Positions 57,360 to 64,000 of a stretch of 64,000 bases of DNA are shown in pieces. This stretch comes from Favolaschia claudopus. Lineage: Eukaryota > Basidiomycota > Agaricomycetes > Agaricales > Mycenaceae. The translations under genes were made by a program, and so were the position numbers. The notes under the pieces were generated by a model, which saw nothing but the letters and a program-made list of their open reading frames with translations, did no database searches and was not told where the DNA came from. The stretch's first letter is position 1, and each line of letters begins with the position of its first letter. The stretch is taken from the NCBI GenBank assembly GCA_037176885.1, contig JAWWNJ010000154.1:310001-374000 (forward strand), in the 5' to 3' direction.

Positions 57360-59075
57360 ATGGTTCATACACCCTCCCTCTCCGGCCCCATATTCAAATT
57401 CAGTCGCGAGACAAACGCGGTATCCGTCGAAAACATCCCGCAAAACGGTATGTGTTCCTCGTGTTTAGTTGGTCGCGTCGACCACGCTGAATTCCTTTGG
57501 TTTTGTCAGTGAACCGCCTTGAAGCGCTCGCGCTGTTCAGCACCCTTATAGGCGATATTCGCTCGTCGCGGGACTCGGACGACGCTCTGGAGATCACTTT
57601 CTACACGGCGGACTCAGCGAGGTGCGTTCAAGTTGTTCGTTGAGGCATTCGATAGTTCTTTAATTCCTCTACAGGAAGGCTCTGTGCATGAATGGGTACA
57701 ACATCGCTGGATCGCCTCTGTGAGTATCATTCAATAGTCATGCTCATCCAGCTCATCACTGCTCGTAGCGTTGTTTCGCCCGTTGTTCGTGCAGCGTCGC
57801 CTCTTCCATCTCATGGCGGCCAACAGGTAAAGCGTACCGATACACGTCGCAATCTTTATGTCCTTGGGGTGCCCTTTGGCATGACGAAGTACGTATACGA
57901 CTCGCATACTTTGTTGTTCGCATCTCTGACCGAATATTCACAGTCAATCCCTCGCCGCCCTTTTCTCCCCGCATGGCACCGTGTCGCACTGCGTCATACT
58001 GGCCACTCTCGATAGCGCTTCACGCCGGCGTGGTTTTGTCGTCATGTCCTCGCACGAGGAGGCGAGACAGGCCATGGCTGCGCTTGGTCGTACGAGCAAG
58101 ACTGGGAACGGGATGGATATCTCGTGGGCAGTGGTTCAACGTTCGAAAGGTATGTGCGTCTATGATTGCTTCAACACCCTATCAACCTTTTGTATAGGCT
58201 TCTTGGATGGAGGAGACCGCGCTGGTATAGCTCATCCGCCTCCAGGTTCTCTGCCCTCGCCTCCCGTTCCTGAAGAGAGCAAGATGACCCCAGAGCAAGC
58301 TTTACCGATCCTCAGCGCAGTACCAACTCAAGTGCTCTTATTCGCTAATCTACCCTCATTGCTATTCGACTCCGAAGAAGACCTGCGAGGACTGGTCTGC
58401 CCTTTTGGAAGTGTCAAGTCTCTTCGCATCGTGCATCTGCCTGATCTGGTTCCATCTGCTATCTCTGGCTCCCTGATGTTCTCGACTACCCACCCCGCGT
58501 CAAAGAAGGCGATCACTGCAGCTGTCGTCCATTATACTTCCCTAATGGCAGCGCAAGATGCGTTTCGTGCTCTTAATGGCGAATCGTACGCTGGATGTAC
58601 TGTGCGAGCAGCGTACCTAGTGGATCCCGAAGCCGAGCCAGCTTCTGTCCCAGACTCGCCTCTTCTTGTTCAGACTGCCTTCTCGACGCAGAATAACATC
58701 TCCCTCGCTAATTACCCTCTTTGTCGTTCTTTCGCGCCCACTGCTGCGTCTCATTGTGGACCTCCGACTCACAAGCCGCTCTTTGATGGACGTAATGTTG
58801 GGAATCAAGTTTTGACTGGAGTCGAGCATGGATTTAGGCAACTTGGGCGTCAACAGATCGGCCCTGAGCTCTTGCAGCAACAGTTCTATGCGACCGTTCC
58901 GTTCCCTCAATTCGAGTCCCCCTCGACATATGGCGCCAATGAGCTGCTTTCTAGTCGGTCAGTATTTCCGAACTCACGTTTAGCACCCGTTTTTTCTAAC
59001 ACTCTCCCGCCTAGGTGGAACCCCGACACCGTGTATGTGCGCACTCCGTCGCGCGACATTGGATACTATGTCTAG
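57360..59075 (+). CDS. RNA-binding protein with three RRM-like domains
   Basis: Probable post-transcriptional regulator. The start at 57360 reads MVHTPSLSGPIFKFSRETNA. The first, degenerate RRM follows (VSVENIPQNVNRLEALALFS, then ALEITFYTADSARKAL). RRM2 has NLYVLGVPFGMTK (RNP2), then SHCVILATLDSASRRRGFVV (RNP1-like RRGFVVMSS) and SSHEEARQAM. RRM3 has TQVLLFANLPSLLFDSEEDL, FGSVKSLRIVHLPDL and VVHYTSLMAAQDAFRALNG. The C-terminal third is disordered, Gln/Phe/Pro-rich, ending VRTPSRDIGYYV at 59073-59075. Short introns separate the exons in the first half; the long exon 58197-58960 is unspliced. About 480-500 residues. The three-RRM layout recalls Mei2-like or fungal RRM regulators, but RRM3 lacks a clear RNP1, so I leave the family open. 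Confidence 0.82.
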
Positions 59076-60041
59076 ACTTTCTCTATCCCTCCTCCAACTA
59101 CCCGGACTCGTATTGCTTATTGCTTGATTGTTTTTTCGGCTGCTCGCGGTGGATCGAACCGCCACCATCATGATTGCTGGACTGGACTCGACTGTTTTGC
59201 TTCGAATGATTTCTGAACATGCAAGACCGAGCTTGGAAGGATGCTGTACGATTGTGCCATGTCTTTTTTATCTGCTTTTGGACCCTGCCTGCTACAATTC
59301 CGAGGAACGACAACGATGGATCAAAAATATCATGCAAACAGGAACCGCACATTGCTATCTGGAGTATAATACTGGTTGGGTTAATATCTCGTGGGTTTCT
59401 TCTCGCTGTCTGCGTCTGGGGTCTCATCGTTGGCCGCAGGCTTTACTTCTCTTCAATGCCTCAAAATCCGGCACAAGCAAACTGAAACATTAAGACCGTA
59501 TCACATGCGAAACCTCCTTGATTGTATACACCTCAATTGTCCGTCTTCATCTTTCGTCTCCTGCTGATCAGGGTGTTGATTTTCTTTGTAGAATTCGCGC
59601 GAAACCTGCAACCCTTGAACCCGATTTTCCTTGATACGCTTTAGGCTTGCTGTAACGAGCTACATAGGCCGTGAACGAAACGGCGAGTGCATTAGCATTG
59701 TCGTCCTCCAACGAGTTTGTACCTATGATGAACCGACAGTGTATGTATAGAGACGATAGACTGTAATTGCACCGTCTTCGAATGGATGAATGTTCGCTAC
59801 GCTGTGCACAATTATGGCTGAGCCAATTTTCAGTCGCGCAGAAGTAAGGAAAACCCTTGCTAGAGGCTACTGAATGAGCTTTCTGTATGACTGGAAAAAC
59901 CTTTCCATTCGTATTCTCGTAGTAATACATCGGTGGACCAACATTCAGTAGACCAACATTTACTGTACCAACCAATACTGAACATCTTACAAGCTCGAAA
60001 ATGAAACCATGATGCATAGAAAAATTGTCCGTTTCCGCAGA
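59076..60041. other. Intergenic region with an uncertain minus-strand frame
   Basis: About 970 bp. A minus-strand frame from an ATG at 60017 runs 149 codons to 59568 (MHHGFIFELVRCSVLVGTVN...GPPMYYYENTNGKVFPVIQK). It has no recognised motif and lies right after the stop of the next upstream gene. It could be a small gene or part of a long 3' UTR. A plus-strand frame (59128-59493) overlaps the 3' flank of the RRM gene. Neither is called as a gene. Confidence 0.35.
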
Positions 60042-60920
60042 CTATGCAGCGAGGAGCGGTGGCCCGCTATCCCGACTTGTGTACGGCGGTTCTTCATCCT
60101 GATACTCTCGACTAGTATACGGTGGTTGTTCGGCATGTTCCTCCCGACTGACGTACGGCGGTAGCGTAGTGGCAATCGCGCTAGCGTGCTGCTCCCGTAC
60201 CATCGCGGCGGGCGGCACTCCTCTGAGCAGTATGCGGGCCGCAAAACTATAGGATAAGAAACAAAGCATTCAATTTGGAGTTCACAGCTAAGCTAGAGCG
60301 ACGTACTATCTTTCAGAATAGGGCGTCGGCATCGGATCTTCGTTATATCGTGAAGGCCGGCTTTGCGTTATGGACAAAAAGGCCTGAACTGGTCCGGGGC
60401 CGCCGTAAACTGAATCCGTGGCCAGGAGGGCGGTGGAAGGAGCAGCACGGCGGATCTGGTTCCACACCGCCTTGCCTGGAACGGACATAGCTGCGTACAT
60501 AGATGTAAGTCTAAAACGCAGCCCATGAAGATAGAACTTACTGGGTAAAAGCCCCACACGCCCACCGCCCCGACTGACCTCCAATGACAATATTGTGAAG
60601 ATATCTGCCGCCGTCTCGAGAATATGACGGCGGCCACTTTAAGGTATGATATTAGCAGGACAGCTACATTGAACGGATAGCAGCAACATACGTTACGCGC
60701 AAATATATCGTCAGATACCTCAGTTTGGTGAGGACACGCTCAGAAGTCGCGCCCTTGATGTATTTCCTTGCAAATGACCGAGAGAATGAGCAAAGCCGGA
60801 TAAAAACCTCTTCTTGAAGCTGCCTCACCAGACAATATACCCACTGAGTACTTCCTCAATCGCAGTTCGCGAACCTTCACATTGGTCGAGATACTTTGCT
60901 ATTTGAGCTTGTCCGAGCAT
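60042..60920 (-). CDS. Uncharacterised protein with a C-terminal PPYxSR repeat
   Basis: Not recognised. Five exons join in frame: MLGQAQIAKYLDQCEGSRTA (ATG at 60920) with IEEVLSG; KYIKGATSERVLTKLRYLTI; RRHILETAADIFTILSLEVS with RGGGRVGLLP; MSVPGKAVWNQIRRAAPSTA with LLATDSVYGGPGPVQAFLSI; and FAARILLRGVPPAAMVREQH followed by a tail with three PPYxSR units (PPYVSREEH, PPYTSREYQ, PPYTSRDSG), TAG at 60042-60044. Introns are about 50-75 nt with GT donors and AG acceptors. About 225 residues; helical N-terminal half, proline/tyrosine-rich tail. The first repeat contains L-P-P-Y, which fits a PY motif for WW domains; that is inference. The long in-frame chain across four introns supports a real gene. 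Confidence 0.6.
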
Positions 60921-61332
60921 GGGATGTTTCTGAATGGTATGCTAGACACTAGTGGTCAAGCCTATATAACACGATTATTCATCCAAGGTCCGTCTGGGCT
61001 GTGGAGAGAATTGAAAAGAGAAAGACGAAAGAATTGGAGATCATGATGTCTTGGCACGTGGTCTAATTTGGTACCACTAGCTTGGCGTGTCTCTGCAATG
61101 GATACCTCGCCAAAGGCTAAAGCTAACAAAAAAGGTATGTGATGCCAAAAAAAAATTAGAGTAATGATACTACAACGAACGATGTACGATACATACAAGA
61201 AATACTCAACTATTATAACGACGTTCTCTATTTTGAAGTGATAGCTGTAGTATGTGTCGTTAAAGGGTGCACAAAACCAAGAAAATACCAAGATCCAAGA
61301 CCATCCCAATCCATCCACGATACCCTCCAACT
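60921..61332. other. Intergenic region
   Basis: 412 bp between the orphan ATG and the dynamin stop, both on the minus strand. A frame here lacks motifs. Confidence 0.5.
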
Positions 61333-64000
61333 TCAAGCATTAGACACGGGTCTATTGAGCCCAAATTCCCTCAATTGTCCTTGCACCTTCTCCAGCCTTC
61401 GACTACGCGCCAACAACTCCTCGCGCTTGGCCACCAGCGCCGGATCTTCTTCGAGCAACGCCGCACATACGGCAGTCGCATTCTCACCCCCGAGACCGAA
61501 TTCCGAGATGAGCTCTCCCTGAAGACTTGCCGCGAGAGTTCTCAGAAACAGGGAATCGATCAGCGACGGGATAATGTCAATAACGCGCTAAGTTCCTCGT
61601 TAGTTCAAGAACAGTGTTTCAAATGACCAATACCATACCTTGTAGGCACACTAGGTAAACGAAGAAGGAATCAGACACAAGAACACGAAGCTAGAGTCAG
61701 CGCACCTGGAAATACCCCCGAACCTCCGACATCACTGCAATCTCGGTCTCAAACTGGTCCGCCTGGCGCAGCTTCCCAAAATCATCCGCCGTGATGCCCG
61801 TATACCCCAAATCCGCAAGCTGAGCCAGCACGTTGTTTATTTTCTCTGCATCCGAGATGACTGGAGTCGGCGACGGCGACGGTGTCCTTTCAACGGGTCG
61901 AGGTGTCTGTTGCTTGGGAGCATAAGCGTGGAATCCCTGCGCAGGGTTCGCCGCTTGATTCCCAAACGCCGGCTCGGGCACATTTTTCGCCATTTTGAAT
62001 GCGCTGCTCGAAGATGAGGCGGCACCGAATGCAGTCACAGGTTTACCGAACGCAGCGGTGGAGGCTCCAAAGGCGGCGGATGGGGTACTAAGCCCAGGGG
62101 CTGGGCCAAATTTGACTGCGAGAAGAACAACTCTGAACGAGATAATCTATGCGGATGACCGATGAACTTACACATGTCCTCTCGAGATGTCGACGCGGAC
62201 GATTGTGGGTCGGTGTTCAGCTTGCGACGCTTGCCAGCCGGTTCCTCTTCTGTGTTGTTTCTCTTGATACCAGCCCGCTCATCCTTGTATCGAGCCAACC
62301 ACTTCTCCGTTGACGCTTGCAGATAATGCGTATTTTGAGTATAAGGCATCTGCTCAGCATTCAGTATCGCCATCAAAGTCTCCGCACACGACAAGAAGTG
62401 CTTTTGTGCCGATGCGGTGATGCACATCCTGCCCGAAAAGCCAATCAGTCGATGCTGTAGATGGCTCGACCATGAACGATACGCAACTGTAATCTATTCT
62501 GGAGCCGGCTGAAGCGGCCAAATTGATCATTGATACAACGCATGAGCAACGAGAACATTGACTCCTTAACGCTGTCGAAGCATTTCACGGCGCACGCAAG
62601 CCAAGACGACTGGAAAGCAGCAATGAGAGTTTTCTTGGCCGAAAACGGGATATTGCCGGGGAGTTCACGAGTGATAGATCTTTCGAGTAGAGTGTAAGAA
62701 ACACACAATATAAACGTGCGCAAAAAAAGAAAAACGTACTGGGCAATGTGCGCCTGAACGTCCGTTAGATACACAGGCTTTTGCAATGCAATGAGCTCTG
62801 TCGCGCTCGGCGGCTTTCCCCCCTCATTGTCAATTTGAATGGGAAAGCCATGCGTGCCCGCTTGGCCAGGAAGCTGCGCAACAAACTTGGGCTGCGTTTT
62901 ATTGATCGCTTCCTTGAACTCCGTGAACGCAGCGTTTCGTTCGTGAATCAGGATGCTCATATCCGACTGGCCGTCGACATATTGCCTGATATCAGTGCAG
63001 AACGAGGTGATGAGGTTCAACGTGTGCGTCGCCGGGTCACCCACGGCCTTGGGGGGTAGACCCTCAAGCTCCCGGCGACAAGTAGCGATGTGGTCGTTAG
63101 CCATTGATTGGATACGGGGGAGACTTTCGAGTTCGCGTCAACAGAATTCATGACACATGTAGAATCAACTCACCTGTCGTTGATGATTGAAACAAGCAGA
63201 GTGCTAAGCGTTGAGACCAAATTTTCCGTCCCAAAACGATGTTTCTGGGCCGTTCCTGACCACGGCAGGGTCTGCGAAAAGAACTCATTTTCTGCGCTTC
63301 TTGCTTCGCGCACGGTGACATTCTTGCGTCGCTCGGCGTCATCGGGCTGACGCGTACAGAAATAACCATGCAGGAGCTGGTGTTTGCTGCGACCTTCGAT
63401 CACATCCAACCAGAGCTCCCGCATATTGGACCCCTCGGTCAACATGTCGGGTTTGGTCAAGACACCTGGGTGGGTGGTCAGCTGTGGCGGCCTTTCCATT
63501 GTGAGCGAAGAATCATTACCAATTGTACGGGCACCGTGAGGGTCAACCTGGCGGGCAAGACGCAAAGCCTTTTGATTCTCGATGTCATCTGTAAATGCGG
63601 CTCAATCAGTGAGCGAGGCATGATCGGAATTCAGCACCTGTCATTGGGAGGGCTACCAGAATGAGGGAGTTTCCTTTGATGTAGGATACTACCATCTCTT
63701 CAACCAAAGTTATGATTTCGGTGTCAGCATTTGCGATGAGCCCTATGAAACGATATATTTATTTTATTTCGCAGACTGAACAGCGGGATACGCACCTGGG
63801 AGATCGAGGAACATCAAATCGGTGAGTTCTGGCCCTTCGAGATCAACGCATACTACGTTGCGGCTAAAAGCAAGTGGCTGCAGACCAGGCAGACCCTCTT
63901 TGATAGTCGCCATGTCATAGTTGAGAACGTCTTGGAAAGAGAGGGATGGGTGCAAGACCGCAAACTGCGCCCGACGAAGAGCAGTTTCTACTGCAGCCTT
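61333..64000 (-). CDS. Dynamin-family large GTPase (N-terminus beyond right edge)
   Basis: Membrane-remodelling GTPase of the Mx/Vps1-like branch. The window starts inside the G domain (AVLHPSLSFQDVLNYDMATI). It shows G3 as LMFLDLPG (about 63805), completed after an intron by LIANADTEIITLVEEMVVSY, then KGNSLILVALP, a short exon DDIENQKALRLARQVDPHG and G4 as GVLTKPDML (about 63455). The middle domain follows (LPRIQSMANDHIATCRRELE with GLPPKAVGDP; SITRELPGNIPFSAKKTLIA). Then come a basic/Ser-Pro linker (PAGKRRKLNTDPQSS, TPSPSPTPVISDAEK) and a C-terminal GED (VRGYFQVAYKRVIDIIPSLI with LFLRTL), ending LNRPVSNA, TGA at 61333-61335. The P-loop and G2 lie off the right end. The PAGKRRK stretch could be a nuclear localisation-like or lipid-binding patch. 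Such Mx-like dynamins are common in mushrooms; role not assignable. Confidence 0.9.

Noticed and set aside
59140..59175. GGCGGTTCGATCCACC on the minus strand, tRNA-like
   Set aside because: The flanking stems do not pair as a cloverleaf, and it lies just downstream of the RRM gene.
1..64000. CRISPR arrays, operons, riboswitches, rRNA genes
   Set aside because: None seen. The sequence is eukaryotic, and no regularly spaced repeats, rRNA-like stretches or fungal thiamine-riboswitch context were found by eye.

Overview
The window reads as nuclear DNA of a filamentous basidiomycete, most likely an Agaricomycete (genus not assignable by eye). Genes are compact and cut by many introns of about 45-60 nt with GT...AG ends. 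The gene set is fungal: heterotrimeric G-alpha, Sec24, PIG-P, RNA polymerase III Rpc9, a CPL1-like secreted protein, an ER-anchored P450, and C2H2 factors and orphans with a basidiomycete look. Exon boundaries were worked out by hand from splice signals and family knowledge, so coordinates are gene spans (start codon to stop codon where resolved) and internal exons are approximate.

Layout. 0-0.7 kb: 3' part of a cyclic-nucleotide phosphodiesterase (minus, runs off the left edge). 3.2-8.3 kb: two tandem F-box paralogues (minus). 8.3-10.2 kb: METTL16-type RNA m6A methyltransferase (plus), head-to-head with F-box copy B. 10.3-13.6 kb: Sec24 (minus). 14.9-16.7 kb: G-alpha (plus). 17.3-17.9 kb: small orphan (plus). 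17.9-20.3 kb: cytochrome P450 (minus). 21.5-22.6 kb: low-complexity orphan with a conserved-looking core (minus). 23-27 kb: gene-poor. 27.2-28.9 kb: CFAP20-domain gene (minus) and PIG-P (plus) sharing a 114-bp promoter. 28.9-34.3 kb: gene-poor, with a diverged direct repeat and a 765-bp MITE. 34.3-38.9 kb: two convergent, paralogous C2H2 zinc-finger genes. 39.3-42.0 kb: EXO1. 42.3-46.5 kb: secreted GH35 beta-galactosidase. 47.0-48.5 kb: RAD51-paralogue-like gene. 48.8-49.7 kb: EFM7/family-16 methyltransferase with an apparent frameshift. 50.0-50.9 kb: 5-formyl-THF cyclo-ligase. 51.0-52.3 kb: alpha/beta hydrolase. 52.8-53.5 kb: Rpc9. 54.1-57.1 kb: cysteine-rich CPL1-like protein built from tandem exon repeats. 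57.4-59.1 kb: triple-RRM protein. 60.0-60.9 kb: orphan. 61.3-64.0 kb: dynamin-family GTPase, N-terminus beyond the right edge.

There is no sign of a metabolic gene cluster. Most genes are housekeeping. PDE and G-alpha could both act in cAMP signalling, and EXO1 and the RAD51-like gene in recombination repair, but neither pair is adjacent. The most distinctive items are the modular CPL1-like gene with an A-B-B/A-B-B repeat order, the CFAP20-domain protein in an apparently non-ciliated fungus, the 11-nt microexon plus GC-AG intron in the METTL16 homologue, the MITE with a 6-bp target duplication, and the frameshifted methyltransferase.
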